Shown here: piece by piece, positions 50,583 to 59,608 of the stretch | Layout: every line of letters starts with the position of its first letter | Numbering within the stretch: the first letter of the stretch is position 1 | Assembly: GCF_022811705.1 (NCBI RefSeq) | Contig: NZ_CP094528.1 | Span: forward strand, 930,001 to 994,000 | Length of the DNA stretch: 64,000 nt | Direction: 5' to 3' | DNA from: Agromyces larvae | Lineage (GTDB): Bacteria > Actinomycetota > Actinomycetes > Actinomycetales > Microbacteriaceae | The notes under the pieces: generated by a model | Told to the model about the DNA's origin: nothing | Database searches by the model: none | What the model saw: the letters and a program-made list of their open reading frames with translations, nothing else | Position numbers and translations under genes: made by a program

Positions 50583-52097
50583 TCACTTGACGTCCTCGTC
50601 GACCCAGTCGAACGTCTTCTGGACGGCCTTCTTCCAGAGGCGAAGCTGGCGCTCCCGCTCTTCGGCGTCCATCTTCGGCTCCCAGCGCGAGTCCTCCTGC
50701 CAGTTGGCGCGGAGCTCGTCGAGGTCGGACCAGAACCCGACCGCGAGACCCGCCGCATACGCGGCGCCGAGCGCCGTCGTCTCGGCGACCACCGGCCGCA
50801 CGACCGGGACGCCGAGGATGTCGGCCTGGAACTGCATGAGCGTGTTGTTCGCGATCATGCCGCCGTCGACCTTCAGCTCGGTGAGATCGACCCCCGAGTC
50901 GGCGTTCACCGCATCCAGCACCTCGCGGGTCTGGAACGCGGTCGCCTCGAGCGCGGAGCGGGCGATGTGGCCTTTGTTCACGTACCGGGTGAGCCCGACC
51001 AGCGCACCGCGGGCATCCGGCCGCCAGTACGGTGCGAACAGTCCCGAGAACGCCGGCACGAAATACGCGCCGCCGTTGTCGTCGACCGTCTTCGCGAGGT
51101 CCTCGACCTCGGGAGCGCTGGAGATCAGCCCGAGGTTGTCGCGCAGCCACTGGATGAGCGACCCCGTCACCGCGATCGAGCCCTCCAGCGCGTAGTGCGC
51201 CGGCTGATCGCCCAGCTTGTAGCCGAGTGTGGTGAGCAGCCCGTTCTTCGAGTGCACGATCTCGGTGTCGGTGTTGAAGATCAGGAAGTTGCCCGTGCCG
51301 TACGTGTTCTTCGACTCGCCGGCGTCGAACGCCGCCTGGCCGAAGGTGGCCGCCTGCTGGTCGCCGAGGATGCCGGCGACCGGCACCTCGCGCAGCAGGC
51401 TCGACGACTCGACCGTGCCGTACACCTCGGACGAGGACCTGATCTCGGGGAGCATCGAGCGCGGGACGTCGAAGGCCGCGAGGATCTCGTCGTCCCACTG
51501 CAGCGTCTCGAGGTCCATGAAGAGCGTGCGGCTCGCGTTCGTGACATCCGTCGCGTGGACGCCGCCGTCAGGCCCGCCCGTGAGGTTCCAGAGCACCCAG
51601 CAGTCGGTCGTGCCGAACAGCAGGTCGCCCGCCTCGGCCCGCTCGCGCGCGCCGTCGACGTTCTCGAGGATCCACACGATCTTCGTGCCCGAGAAGTAGG
51701 TCGCCAGCGGCAAGCCCACTTGCTGCTTGAACCGCTCGACGCCGCCGTCGGCCGCGAGGCGGTCGACGATGGGCTGGGTGCGGGTGTCCTGCCAGACGAT
51801 CGCGTTGTAGACCGGCTCGCCCGTGTTCTTGTCCCAGACGACCGCGGTCTCGCGCTGGTTGGTGATGCCGACCGCTGCGATGTCGTGCCGGGTCAGGTCG
51901 GCCTTGCCGAGCGCCTGCCCGATCACCTCGCGGGTGTTGGTCCAGATCTCGGTCGGATCGTGCTCGACCCAGCCGGCCTTCGGGAAGATCTGCTCGTGCT
52001 CGAGCTGCCCGACCGAGACGATCGATCCCTTCTTGTCGAACACGATCGCGCGGGTGCTGGTGGTTCCCTGGTCGATGGCCAGGATGTAGTCGGCCAT
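50583..52097 (-). CDS. glpK: Glycerol kinase
   Basis: This enzyme phosphorylates glycerol to glycerol 3-phosphate. The 504-residue FGGY-family protein has [13 protein letters not shown] near residue 7, [27 protein letters not shown] and the [17 protein letters not shown] block. It lies downstream of glpF on the same strand (115-nt gap). The divergent dhaKLM genes complete a glycerol/dihydroxyacetone island. No glpD (glycerol-3-phosphate dehydrogenase) is in the window. Confidence 0.97.
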   Translation of the reverse strand: MADYILAIDQGTTSTRAIVFDKKGSIVSVGQLEHEQIFPKAGWVEHDPTEIWTNTREVIGQALGKADLTRHDIAAVGITNQRETAVVWDKNTGEPVYNAIVWQDTRTQPIVDRLAADGGVERFKQQVGLPLATYFSGTKIVWILENVDGARERAEAGDLLFGTTDCWVLWNLTGGPDGGVHATDVTNASRTLFMDLETLQWDDEILAAFDVPRSMLPEIRSSSEVYGTVESSSLLREVPVAGILGDQQAATFGQAAFDAGESKNTYGTGNFLIFNTDTEIVHSKNGLLTTLGYKLGDQPAHYALEGSIAVTGSLIQWLRDNLGLISSAPEVEDLAKTVDDNGGAYFVPAFSGLFAPYWRPDARGALVGLTRYVNKGHIARSALEATAFQTREVLDAVNADSGVDLTELKVDGGMIANNTLMQFQADILGVPVVRPVVAETTALGAAYAAGLAVGFWSDLDELRANWQEDSRWEPKMDAEERERQLRLWKKAVQKTFDWVDEDVK

Positions 52098-52178
52098 GCC
52101 GTCCTCTCATTTCTGTTGGTGCCGCCGACGAGTCCGACTCGCACGGCGACGATGCAGTGCGTTCCTCGGTGAGCAGGG

Positions 52179-52209
52179 GAGCGGGGCCGACCGGAGGCCG
52201 ACCCCGCTC
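52179..52209 (-). terminator. Hairpin between glpF and glpK
   Basis: GAGCGGGG pairs with CCCCGCTC (8 bp) around an internal CC/GG pair and loop, starting about 4 nt after the glpF stop. It could partly terminate the transcript and set the glpF:glpK ratio. Confidence 0.5.
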
Positions 52210-52212
52210 GCC

Positions 52213-52974
52213 TCAGGCGCCGAGCACCGGGAGCAGGCCGAGGGCCGCGACTCCGGCGAGGACTCCGCCGACGATCGGCCCGAAGACCGGCACCCACGAG
52301 TAGCCCCAGTCGCTGGACCCCTTGCCCTTGATCGGCAGGATGGCGTGCGCGATGCGGGGGCCGAGGTCACGTGCCGGGTTGATCGCGTAGCCGGTGGGAC
52401 CACCGAGCGAGGTGCCGATCACGATCACCAGGAAGGCGACGGGGATGGCGCCGAGCTCTGCGGGCGTGCCGCCGTAGCTGAACCCGAGGATGACGAACAC
52501 CAGCACGAACGTGCCGATGACCTCCGTCACGAAGTTCCACCCGTAGGAGCGGATCGCCGGGCCGGTCGAGAACACGCCGAGCTTGTTCGCGGGCTCGGGC
52601 TCCTCGTCGAAGTGCTGCTTGTAGGCCAGCCAGCAGAACACCGCACCGAGGATCGCACCGATCAGCTGCGCGCCGATGTAGGTCGCGACCGAAGCGGCGT
52701 CGATCGGGATGCCCGGGACGAACTCGCTCTTGCCCTCGGCGAGGTAGTTCGTCATCAGGCCGAGCGTGACCGCCGGATTGATGTGGGCGCCGGACGCGTA
52801 GGAGACGATCACACCGGCGAAGACCGCGAGGCCCCAGCCGATGTTCACCATCAGGAAGCCGCCGCCGTTGCCCTTCGTGCGGATCAGGGCGACGTTCGCG
52901 ACGACGCCGGTGCCCAGCAGCACCAGCATGGCCGTTCCGACCAGCTCCGAGATGAATATGACACCGAGATTCAC
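52213..52974 (-). CDS. glpF: Glycerol facilitator (aquaglyceroporin)
   Basis: This MIP-family channel for glycerol uptake has 253 residues, six membrane helices and both NPA boxes: GAHINPAVTLG and YAINPARDLGPR. The Asp after the second NPA (NPARD) is the residue that marks glycerol facilitators instead of water channels. GTG 52974 is preceded by AAGGGAG. A TAGGGT hexamer (53020-53025, minus strand) is the likely -10. Confidence 0.94.
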   Translation of the reverse strand: MNLGVIFISELVGTAMLVLLGTGVVANVALIRTKGNGGGFLMVNIGWGLAVFAGVIVSYASGAHINPAVTLGLMTNYLAEGKSEFVPGIPIDAASVATYIGAQLIGAILGAVFCWLAYKQHFDEEPEPANKLGVFSTGPAIRSYGWNFVTEVIGTFVLVFVILGFSYGGTPAELGAIPVAFLVIVIGTSLGGPTGYAINPARDLGPRIAHAILPIKGKGSSDWGYSWVPVFGPIVGGVLAGVAALGLLPVLGA

Positions 52975-53019
52975 TGATGGCTCCCTTCATCATGCGGGCC
53001 CCATCGCCCGCCTGTGCAC

Positions 53020-53108
53020 ACCCTAGCCCCGCCACTCCCGGGCGGGGAACGGCCGCGCCGGAATTCGGTGCGTCGGCCTTCCCGGCCGTCGGCCTCGGGG
53101 CGTAGGTT
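53020..53108. promoter_or_regulatory. Divergent promoters of glpFK and dhaKLM
   Basis: The 205-bp gap 52975-53179 holds TAGGGT (53020-53025, minus strand, for glpF) and TAGGTT (53103-53108, plus strand, for dhaK, leader of about 65 nt). I found no clear operator repeat in it. Confidence 0.5.
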
Positions 53109-53179
53109 GAGGGCAGGTGCTGCGTCGGAGCCGATGCAACGTCGCGCGGTGTCGCGCAGCCGAGGGGAAGGGATGTCCG

Positions 53180-54181
53180 TTGAAGAAGATCATCAACGAC
53201 CCGAAGCAGGTGGTCGACGAGTCCGTCGCGGGATTCGCCGCGGCTCATTCGGACCTCGTCCGGGCGGAGTACGACCCGATCTACGTCGTGCGCGCCGATG
53301 CGCCCGTGCAGGGCAAGGTCGCGCTCGTGAGCGGCGGCGGCAGCGGACACGAGCCGCTGCACGCGGGGTACGTCGGCTACGGCATGCTCGACGCCGCGGT
53401 GCCCGGCGCGGTGTTCACGTCCCCGACGCCCGACCCGATCCTCGCCGCGACCAAGGCCGTCGACGGCGGCGCCGGCGTGCTGCACATCGTGAAGAACTAC
53501 ACCGGCGACGTGCTCAACTTCGAGACGGCTGCGGACCTGGCCGCCGCCGACGGCATCGAGGTGCGCGCGGTCATCACGAACGACGACGTCGCCGTCAAGG
53601 ACTCTCTCTACACCGCCGGGCGTCGCGGCGTGGCGGGCACCGTGCTGGTCGAGAAGATCGCGGGGGCCGCGGCCCAGCGCGGGGACTCGCTCGACCAGGT
53701 CGCCGAGATCGCCGAACGGGTGAACGCGAACGCGCGATCCATGGGCATGGCGCTCACGCCGTGCATCGTGCCGCACGCCGGGGAGCCGAGCTTCACGCTC
53801 GCCGAAGACGAGTACGAGCTCGGCATCGGCATCCACGGTGAGCCGGGTCGCGAGCGGTTGAAGCTCGAACCCGCCGACGCGATCGTCGAACGGATGCTCG
53901 GCCCGATCCTCGAGGACCTGCCCTACTCGTCGGGCGACCGTGTGCTGCTGTTCGTGAACGGCATGGGCGGGACGCCCGAGATCGAACTGTTCATCGCGTA
54001 CAAGCACGCCGCCGACGTGCTGACCGCGAAGGGCATCGAGATCAGCCGCTCGCTGGTCGGCAACTACATCACCTCGCTCGAGATGCAGGGCTTCTCGCTC
54101 ACGCTGCTGAAGCTCGACGACGAGTTGCTCGAGCTGTGGGATGCCCCGGTGCAGACGCCGGCGCTGCGGTGGGGTCGCTGA
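53180..54181 (+). CDS. dhaK: Dihydroxyacetone kinase subunit DhaK (PTS-dependent)
   Basis: DhaK binds dihydroxyacetone covalently, and DhaL transfers phosphate to it. The 333-residue protein starts KKIINDP, the conserved family N-terminus, which makes TTG 53180 the start (RBS AAGGGA 8 nt upstream). Substrate-binding His219 is in [10 protein letters not shown], and [15 protein letters not shown] is near residue 52. It is followed by dhaL after a single base. The use of TTG is unusual. Confidence 0.95.
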   Translation: MKKIINDPKQVVDESVAGFAAAHSDLVRAEYDPIYVVRADAPVQGKVALVSGGGSGHEPLHAGYVGYGMLDAAVPGAVFTSPTPDPILAATKAVDGGAGVLHIVKNYTGDVLNFETAADLAAADGIEVRAVITNDDVAVKDSLYTAGRRGVAGTVLVEKIAGAAAQRGDSLDQVAEIAERVNANARSMGMALTPCIVPHAGEPSFTLAEDEYELGIGIHGEPGRERLKLEPADAIVERMLGPILEDLPYSSGDRVLLFVNGMGGTPEIELFIAYKHAADVLTAKGIEISRSLVGNYITSLEMQGFSLTLLKLDDELLELWDAPVQTPALRWGR

Positions 54182-54182
54182 G

Positions 54183-54821
54183 GTGGCGGGGCTCGGCAGA
54201 GACTGGGCGGTCGACTGGGTGCGGCGCAGCGCCGACGTCATCGGCGAGCACCGCATCGAGCTCATCACGCTCGACCGGGACATCGGCGACGGCGACCATG
54301 GCGAGAACATGGACCGCGGATTCCAGGCGGTGCTCGGCAAGCTGGACGGGCTCGCCGACGACGCGACACCGGGCGACGTGCTGAAGCTCGTCGCCACGAC
54401 GCTGATCTCGACGGTAGGCGGGGCCGCGGGGCCGCTCTACGGAACGGCCTACCTGAAGGGGGCGGTTGCGGCCGGAACCGCCTCCGAGCTCGACGGCGCA
54501 GCGGTCGCGGCGGTGCTCGCAGCCGCCCGCGACGGCATCGTCTCGCGTGGCAAGGCCGAGCTGGAGGACAAGACCATGGTCGATGCGTGGACTCCGGCGG
54601 TCGACGCCGCGGATGCCGCGGCAGCAGCCGGGGCCGAGCCGGCGGCCGTGCTGCGCGCAGCCGCCGAAGCCGCGGCAGCCGGTGCGGTGGCGACCGAACC
54701 GCTCGTGGCCCGCAAGGGACGCGCCAGCTACCTCGGCGAGCGCTCGGCGGGTCACCGCGACCCCGGTGCGCAGTCCACGGCGCTGCTCCTCGACGCGGCC
54801 GCGGCCGCAGCGGGAGCCTGA
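54183..54821 (+). CDS. dhaL: Dihydroxyacetone kinase ADP-binding subunit DhaL
   Basis: DhaL holds ADP permanently and relays phosphate from DhaM to dihydroxyacetone. The 212-residue protein has the Mg-ADP motif DRDIGDGDHGENM near residue 32, GGAAGPLYGTAYLKG, DKTMVDAW and the late RKGRASYLGERSAGHRDPG. GTG 54183 starts 1 nt after the dhaK stop. The next gene begins 1 nt after its own stop. Confidence 0.95.
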   Translation: MAGLGRDWAVDWVRRSADVIGEHRIELITLDRDIGDGDHGENMDRGFQAVLGKLDGLADDATPGDVLKLVATTLISTVGGAAGPLYGTAYLKGAVAAGTASELDGAAVAAVLAAARDGIVSRGKAELEDKTMVDAWTPAVDAADAAAAAGAEPAAVLRAAAEAAAAGAVATEPLVARKGRASYLGERSAGHRDPGAQSTALLLDAAAAAAGA

Positions 54822-54822
54822 C

Positions 54823-55551
54823 GTGGCGGGTCAGCGCGTCGGCGTGGTGTTCGTCTCGCACTCGGATTCGATCGCGCGCGGACTGGTCGAACTCGCCGGG
54901 CAGATGGCGCCGACGGCGACGCTGGTCGCCGCGGGCGGCACCGACGACGGTCGGATCGGGACGAGCTTCGAGAAGGTCAGCGCAGGCATCGCCGAGGCCG
55001 ACGCGGGTGCCGGGGTCGCCGTGCTCTGCGATCTGGGCTCGGCGATCCTCACCGCGGAGACCGCGCTCGACTTCCTCGACGACGAGCAGCGCGAGCGCGT
55101 GCGCATCGTGGACGCGCCGCTCGTCGAGGGCGGGGTCGCCGCGGCGGTCGCGGCCGAAGCCGGCGACGACCTCGACGCCGTCGTCGCGGCGGCCGAGTCC
55201 GCTCGCGGCGGCGAAGCGAGCCCCGCCGCGAGCGGGGCCCCGGCGCCCGCGCAGGGTTCGGATGCCGCGGACCGCGCCGGCTCCGAGGCATCCGCCGCCC
55301 TCAGCCGAACGGTGACCCTCGTGAACGCCGACGGCCTGCACGCCCGACCCGCCGCCGAACTGGTGAAGCTCGCCGCGACGTTCCCGCAGAAGGTGACCGT
55401 CAACGGGGTCGACGCGAAGAGCCTGCTGGCGATCATGGCGCTCGGGCTCACGAAGGGTGCCGAGCTCGTCATCGCGACCGAGGACCCGGGCGGCGACGAA
55501 GCCGTGCAGGCGATCGCTGCGTTGGCCGAGTCGGGGTTCGGCGAAGCCTGA
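54823..55551 (+). CDS. dhaM: Dihydroxyacetone kinase phosphotransfer subunit DhaM (EIIA-HPr fusion)
   Basis: DhaM passes phosphate from the PTS to the DhaL-bound ADP. The 242-residue protein has a mannose-type EIIA domain (residues 5-125, active His13 in VVFVSHSD), an Ala/Pro/Ser linker and an HPr domain (162-240, active His173 in NADGLHARPA). With its own HPr it needs only enzyme I, which is not in the window. The GTG start is 1 nt after dhaL. Confidence 0.93.
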   Translation: MAGQRVGVVFVSHSDSIARGLVELAGQMAPTATLVAAGGTDDGRIGTSFEKVSAGIAEADAGAGVAVLCDLGSAILTAETALDFLDDEQRERVRIVDAPLVEGGVAAAVAAEAGDDLDAVVAAAESARGGEASPAASGAPAPAQGSDAADRAGSEASAALSRTVTLVNADGLHARPAAELVKLAATFPQKVTVNGVDAKSLLAIMALGLTKGAELVIATEDPGGDEAVQAIAALAESGFGEA

Positions 55552-55564
55552 CGGGGTGGAACGG

Positions 55565-55595
55565 GGTCCGGTCGGAAGGGGGAACCGGCCGGACC
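55565..55595. terminator. Terminator between dhaM and the SDR gene
   Basis: GGTCCGGTCGG pairs with CCGGCCGGACC (11 bp, one G-U) around loop AAGGGGGAA. It is centred between convergent stop codons. Confidence 0.75.
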
Positions 55596-55600
55596 TCTCG

Positions 55601-56365
55601 TCAGTTGCCGCCCGTGATGCGGATATCCGTCCCGGTGGTGTACGACGCGTCGCTCGAAAGCAGGTACGCGACGGCGCCCGCGATCTCGTGCGGGTACCCG
55701 GCCCGGCCCATCGGGATGCGGGCGGCGCGCTCGGTCGGCGCGTCGGGCCGACCCGCGGCGGCGTGGATCTCGGTGAACGTGGTACCCGGCGAGACCGTGT
55801 TGACGCGCACGCCGTCGGCCGCGAACTCCTTGGCCGCGCCGATCGTGAGTACGTTGAGCGCCGCCTTGCTCATCGCATACGGGATGTACGTGTGCGGCGA
55901 GCCGTTCGTCGCCGCCCCCGAGGAGATGTTGACGATCGCGCCGCCCGCGCCGCCGCGATCGGTCGACATGTGCGCGATCGCCGCGCGGGTGAGCACGATC
56001 GGTGCGAGCACGTTGATGCGGAACACGAGCTCGGTCTCCTCGATCGGCGCGTCGAGGAACGGGCCGATCTTGCCGGTGATGCCGGCGTTGTTCACGAGCC
56101 CCGTGACGGTTCCGAACGCGTCGACCGCGGCAGGGACCACCGCCGCCGTCGCGTCGAGATCGGCGAACTCGACCCGGTGCAGTTCGACCCTGGACCCGGC
56201 CTCGCGGCACCGCTCGGCGACCGCCTCGGCATCGCCCACGCGGTCGCGATAGGTGAGGAACAGGTCGTGCCCGTCGGCGGCGAGCCGGTCGGCGATCGCT
56301 GCGCCGATGCCCCGGCCCCCGCCCGTGATGATCGTCACCGGTCGATTCGAGGCATCCGTCGTCAT
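55601..56365 (-). CDS. Short-chain dehydrogenase/reductase
   Basis: This 254-residue NAD(P)-dependent oxidoreductase has the Rossmann motif TGGGRGIG (residues 14-21), NNAG near 91, the catalytic Ser in NISSGAA and the YAMSK catalytic Tyr/Lys. TAGGCT (56373-56378, minus strand) 7 nt before the ATG indicates a leaderless transcript. The sequence resembles sugar or 3-oxoacyl-type SDRs, and the substrate cannot be told. It is not obviously part of the dha operon. Confidence 0.92.
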   Translation of the reverse strand: MTTDASNRPVTIITGGGRGIGAAIADRLAADGHDLFLTYRDRVGDAEAVAERCREAGSRVELHRVEFADLDATAAVVPAAVDAFGTVTGLVNNAGITGKIGPFLDAPIEETELVFRINVLAPIVLTRAAIAHMSTDRGGAGGAIVNISSGAATNGSPHTYIPYAMSKAALNVLTIGAAKEFAADGVRVNTVSPGTTFTEIHAAAGRPDAPTERAARIPMGRAGYPHEIAGAVAYLLSSDASYTTGTDIRITGGN

Positions 56366-56424
56366 GCTCGCCAGCCTAGGCGAACGGTGGCGATGCGACC
56401 CTCGGCGGGCGTACCATCGGCCCC

Positions 56425-56763
56425 ATGGCCAGCGACGCAGCGGGCCGCCCAGAGGACGGCAACGCGTTCACGAGGTTCTTCGATCGAGTCGACCATGCGC
56501 TCGAGCCGATTTTCGGCGCCCCACCCATCACCGAGGGATCCGAGCCCATCGACCCGGCCGAGTTGGCGGCCCGGCCGTGCCCCGTGTGCGGCCATCCGAT
56601 CTCGGAGCACACGTTCGCCGAGTCATCCGGCAATGTCCTGATGGAGTGCCCGACCGACGACCGGCTTCCCGAGCGAGCCGACGACGCACCGCTCAACGAG
56701 CTCGGCATGCCGTCGACGGGGGAGCGGCTCGAGAAGCAGCAGGCGCGACAGACCGGCGGTTGA
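56425..56763 (+). CDS. Hypothetical protein with a zinc-knuckle-like motif
   Basis: This 112-residue acidic protein has a central PCPVCGHPISEHTF followed by MECPTDD, a likely Cys/His metal site. The N-terminal helix contains FTRFFDRVDHALEPIFG. TACCAT (56412-56417) 7 nt before the ATG supports a leaderless start. I do not recognise a characterised family. Confidence 0.75.
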   Translation: MASDAAGRPEDGNAFTRFFDRVDHALEPIFGAPPITEGSEPIDPAELAARPCPVCGHPISEHTFAESSGNVLMECPTDDRLPERADDAPLNELGMPSTGERLEKQQARQTGG

Positions 56764-56782
56764 ACCTGCCTAGGCTGGAGAG

Positions 56783-57001
56783 GTGCTCACCCTCCTCGCC
56801 GTGCTGCTGCTCGTGAACGCTGCGTTCAACGCGATCGTCTGGCCGCGCTTCCTGAAGCGCATCGCCGACGACCCGCGCGCCCGCGACGCTGAGGGGCGAC
56901 GGACCCGGTTCTACGTCGTGCACGCGGTGCTCATCGCGGCCGCGCTCGTGATCGCGGCGGTGTCGGCCGTTGCGGCGATCGTCGCGCTCGTCGTCGGGTA
57001 G
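56783..57001 (+). CDS. Small membrane protein, SCO4848-like
   Basis: This 72-residue protein has two membrane helices (1-18 and 47-71) joined by a basic loop WPRFLKRIADDPRARDAEG and the segment TRFYVVHAVLI. The pattern resembles the SCO4848 family of actinobacterial membrane proteins. TAGGCT (56771-56776) ends 6 nt before the GTG start. Function is unknown. Confidence 0.75.
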   Translation: MLTLLAVLLLVNAAFNAIVWPRFLKRIADDPRARDAEGRRTRFYVVHAVLIAAALVIAAVSAVAAIVALVVG

Positions 57002-57095
57002 CGGCGGATCGCGGCGCGCGGCGCATCGCGCGGGCTGGCTCGCGCGGCCGGCCGGCTCGGTCGGGTCTCGGCCGGTTCTCGGCCGGTCGGATGCC

Positions 57096-57686
57096 TCAGC
57101 CGGCACCGTGCAGCGCCGCTTCGCGACTGAGCCAGAACGCGTAGCGCTGCCAGGGGTCGTCGATGCCGTCGGCGATCGCCGCGACGTGCGCGCTGAGCGC
57201 GTCGTTGGCCTCGAACCACTCGGTGCCGGGGATGCGGTGCGCGGCGAACTGCTCATGCCGGCGGCGTTCGAGGAGCCGACCGCCGAGCTCGAACGCGAGC
57301 ACTTCGTGATGCGGCAGCGCCGAGATGCGCTGACGCGGCCTCGACGAGGTGCCGATCTTCACCCGGTCGTCGTACCGCACGTAGTAGACGACCTCGACGC
57401 TCGGCAGGACGAGGTCGTCGTCGGGCACGTCGCCCACTCGCCACTCGCACGCGCCGCACAGCCATCCGCCGGGGTACCGCACACCGACGCGCGCACCGCA
57501 GAGCCGGCACGGGGAGGGCAGAAGGTCGGTGCTGCCCACCTCGCGAACCACCCAGTCGTGGGCGACCAGCAGGTGCCTCGTGCAGAGCGCGATGGGCGCC
57601 GCGTCGTCGGCGACGGGCGCGCCGCACGGGACGCCGTGCACCTGGAGATCGCACGTGCGCGCCGATGTCGGAGGAGGAGCGGACAC
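57096..57686 (-). CDS. T5orf172/GIY-YIG-like protein with two zinc knuckle regions
   Basis: This 196-residue protein has Cys residues at 12, 21 and 35 with His38, then a CxxC...CxxC ribbon (Cys60, 63, 77, 80). A T5orf172-type GIY-YIG domain follows (about 98-160: YYVRYDDRVKIGTSSRP, RRRHEQF, EWFEA). This suggests DNA binding or nicking. GTG 57686 lies 6 nt after TACGCT (57693-57698, minus strand). An SOS-box-like sequence overlaps its promoter at 57700-57715, so induction by DNA damage is likely. No partner genes are evident. Confidence 0.8.
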   Translation of the reverse strand: MSAPPPTSARTCDLQVHGVPCGAPVADDAAPIALCTRHLLVAHDWVVREVGSTDLLPSPCRLCGARVGVRYPGGWLCGACEWRVGDVPDDDLVLPSVEVVYYVRYDDRVKIGTSSRPRQRISALPHHEVLAFELGGRLLERRRHEQFAAHRIPGTEWFEANDALSAHVAAIADGIDDPWQRYAFWLSREAALHGAG

Positions 57687-57699
57687 GCGACCAGCGTAC

Positions 57700-57715
57700 T
57701 CGAAACTGTGTTCGA
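57700..57715. promoter_or_regulatory. LexA (SOS) box
   Basis: TCGAAACTGTGTTCGA matches the actinobacterial SOS box TCGAAC-n4-GTTCGA at 11 of 12 defined positions. It sits directly upstream of the -10 (TACGCT, 57693-57698) of the minus-strand GIY-YIG-like gene, between its -10 and -35 positions. Binding there would block transcription. The region 57687-57828 contains no other convincing feature. Confidence 0.75.
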
Positions 57716-57828
57716 ATCATCGATCATGGACGCCTGGCAGGTGGAGCGACTGCGCACCGGCGGCGCCGGCAAGGCGGGAGCCGAGTCGCCGTCAGCGTGT
57801 CCGGTTCGCGGTCGGGGAGCTCACCCCG

Positions 57829-58698
57829 TCAGGCACGCAGCGGCGGGGAGTCCACGACGCGGTCGGCGAGCCAGAGGGCGACGGCATCGTCATCGTTGCT
57901 CCCGATCACCCCCGTCGCGAGTTCGCGCACCGCGGGAACCGCGTTGGAGACCGCGTAGGACTCGTCGGCGATCTCGAACATGGGCACGTCGTTGTGATTG
58001 TCGCCGAAGACCACGAGGCGGTCGGCGCCGAGCTGGACCATCAGCCGCTGGACGGCTCTGGCCTTCGTTCCCTCTGCGTGGTGGAACTCGAGCCAGTCCA
58101 GACCGGGAGTGCCGTCGTCGATGCTGAGGAAGTGCGCCGCGTCGGTGAGCGACGGCCGCAGGGCGTCGCGCAAGGCGGCGAGCCCCGGACTGGCTCCGAT
58201 GATGCTGACGTAGAACACGGCAGTGCGGTCGAGCGGATCCTCCCGGGTGACGGGCCGCAATCGCGGGTCGCCGGTCCGGGCATCGAGGAACGAGCGTGCG
58301 CCCGCGGTCATCCGCTCGGGCCGCCAACGAATCCAGTCGCGCCCGTCCTCGTAGGTGAACAGGATCGGCTCGACCGACGCGTCGTGGTGCGCGCAGACGT
58401 GGAGCGCCGCTTCGACCGTGGCTGCGTCCAGCAGACGCAGGTCCCGATGCGCTCCGGTGCCGGGGTCGGCCGTCACCGTCCCGCCGTACGTGATGACCGG
58501 GAGCGTCAGATGAAGCCGCTCGGTGGACATCCTGGAACTCAGGAACGACCGCGCGGTCGCGTAGGTGAAGAGCGCTCCGGCATCGATCGCCGCATTCAGC
58601 GCGCGTGCCGATCCGGCGCTGACCGATCCGTCAGACCTCAGCAACGTCCCGTCGAGGTCCGATACGTAGAGCGTGCGCGATCCGGTCACCGAGGTCAT
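57829..58698 (-). CDS. HAD-superfamily phosphatase, Cof/IIB type
   Basis: This 289-residue protein has HAD motif I VSDLDGTLLRSDG, a IIB cap in the middle, a lysine in KARAVQRLM and motif IV VVFGDNHNDVPMFEIAD. Members dephosphorylate sugar phosphates or flavin/pyridoxal phosphates. ATG 58698 is preceded by GATGCT 7 nt upstream; an ATG at 58710 is also possible. It stands alone between the SOS-box region and the damaged RibD-like gene. Confidence 0.88.
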   Translation of the reverse strand: MTSVTGSRTLYVSDLDGTLLRSDGSVSAGSARALNAAIDAGALFTYATARSFLSSRMSTERLHLTLPVITYGGTVTADPGTGAHRDLRLLDAATVEAALHVCAHHDASVEPILFTYEDGRDWIRWRPERMTAGARSFLDARTGDPRLRPVTREDPLDRTAVFYVSIIGASPGLAALRDALRPSLTDAAHFLSIDDGTPGLDWLEFHHAEGTKARAVQRLMVQLGADRLVVFGDNHNDVPMFEIADESYAVSNAVPAVRELATGVIGSNDDDAVALWLADRVVDSPPLRA

Positions 58699-58984
58699 GA
58701 TCAGAAGCATCCCATCGGTGACGCACCGACGCCCCGATGCAGCGATGCGGGGGAGTGCGGTGGCGTCCGAGACGTTCGGTTCGTCACCTCGCCGCCGACG
58801 AACCCGGTCGTCGGCGGCTGCGGTCCTGGTCGACCCGGGAGATCGCTCACCTCGGCGTCGGGATCGAACCGGCGCGCGCTCGTCATGCGATTCCTCTGGC
58901 TTGTGTCGGATCTGGGCGATGCCGTTCGTTGAGTAGGTGAGTGGTGCCCAAAGCCGTGGGTGCCGAAGTCATGGAGAACAGCCA

Positions 58985-59608
58985 ATGAAACTCACGACGA
59001 TCACGCAACTCACGCTGGACGGAGTGACGCAAGGCAACGGCGGCCCAAGTGCCGAGGACCGCGAGGGAGGGTTCGAACGCGGTGGATGGGCGAGAGGCGC
59101 GGGTGACGACGCGACCCGGGATCACATCGCCGCGACGTTCCAGCGCGCCGACGCATTCCTCATCGGGCGCCGAACATACGACATCCTTCTCGATTTCTGG
59201 GGCACGATCGAGGATCTGAAGCGGCACCCGATCGGGGCGGCCCTGAATGCGAAGCCGAAGTACGTGGCATCCCGAACGCTGACGGTACCCGAGTGGGCGA
59301 ACACAACCGTCCTCGGAGAGGACCTCTTCGCCGCCGTCACGGAACTGAAGGCGAGCGGCGACGGCGAACTCCAAGTGCACGGAAGCAGTCGCCTCATCCA
59401 GTGGCTCCTCGAGCAGGACCTCGTCGACGAAATGGAACTCATCGTCATCCCCGTGGTCCTCGGATCTGATCGACTCTCGTTCCGATTCGAAGGGCGTGAT
59501 GATTCAGACGTATCGGCCCGCCGGTCAGCAAGACCGAGGGAGTGGGGTCGGTATCCGTTTCCTCGCCATCCGCAGGATCCGCGGATAGCGCAAAGTGATC
59601 CGACATAA
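58985..59608 (+). pseudogene. RibD/dihydrofolate reductase-like protein, damaged C-terminus
   Basis: The first 150 or so residues fit the RibD C-terminal/DHFR-like family: MKLTTITQLTLDGV, DAFLIGRRTYDILLDFW, KYVASRTL and LQVHGSSRLIQWLLEQDLVDEMELIVIPVVLGS. After VVLGS the usual GKRLF segment is scrambled to DRLSFRFEGRDD. The expected terminal motif GVMIQTYRPAG is encoded in another frame at about 59496-59530. A deletion of roughly 40 bases with loss of frame explains this. ATG 58985 follows GGAG. Confidence 0.75.

Noticed and set aside
57726-57828. Possible leaderless small ORF starting ATG 57726 (MDAWQVERLRTGG) beside the SOS box
   Set aside because: The sequence soon becomes Arg/Pro-rich, overlaps the convergent HAD gene and shows no family similarity. 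It may be a gene remnant but is not supportable.
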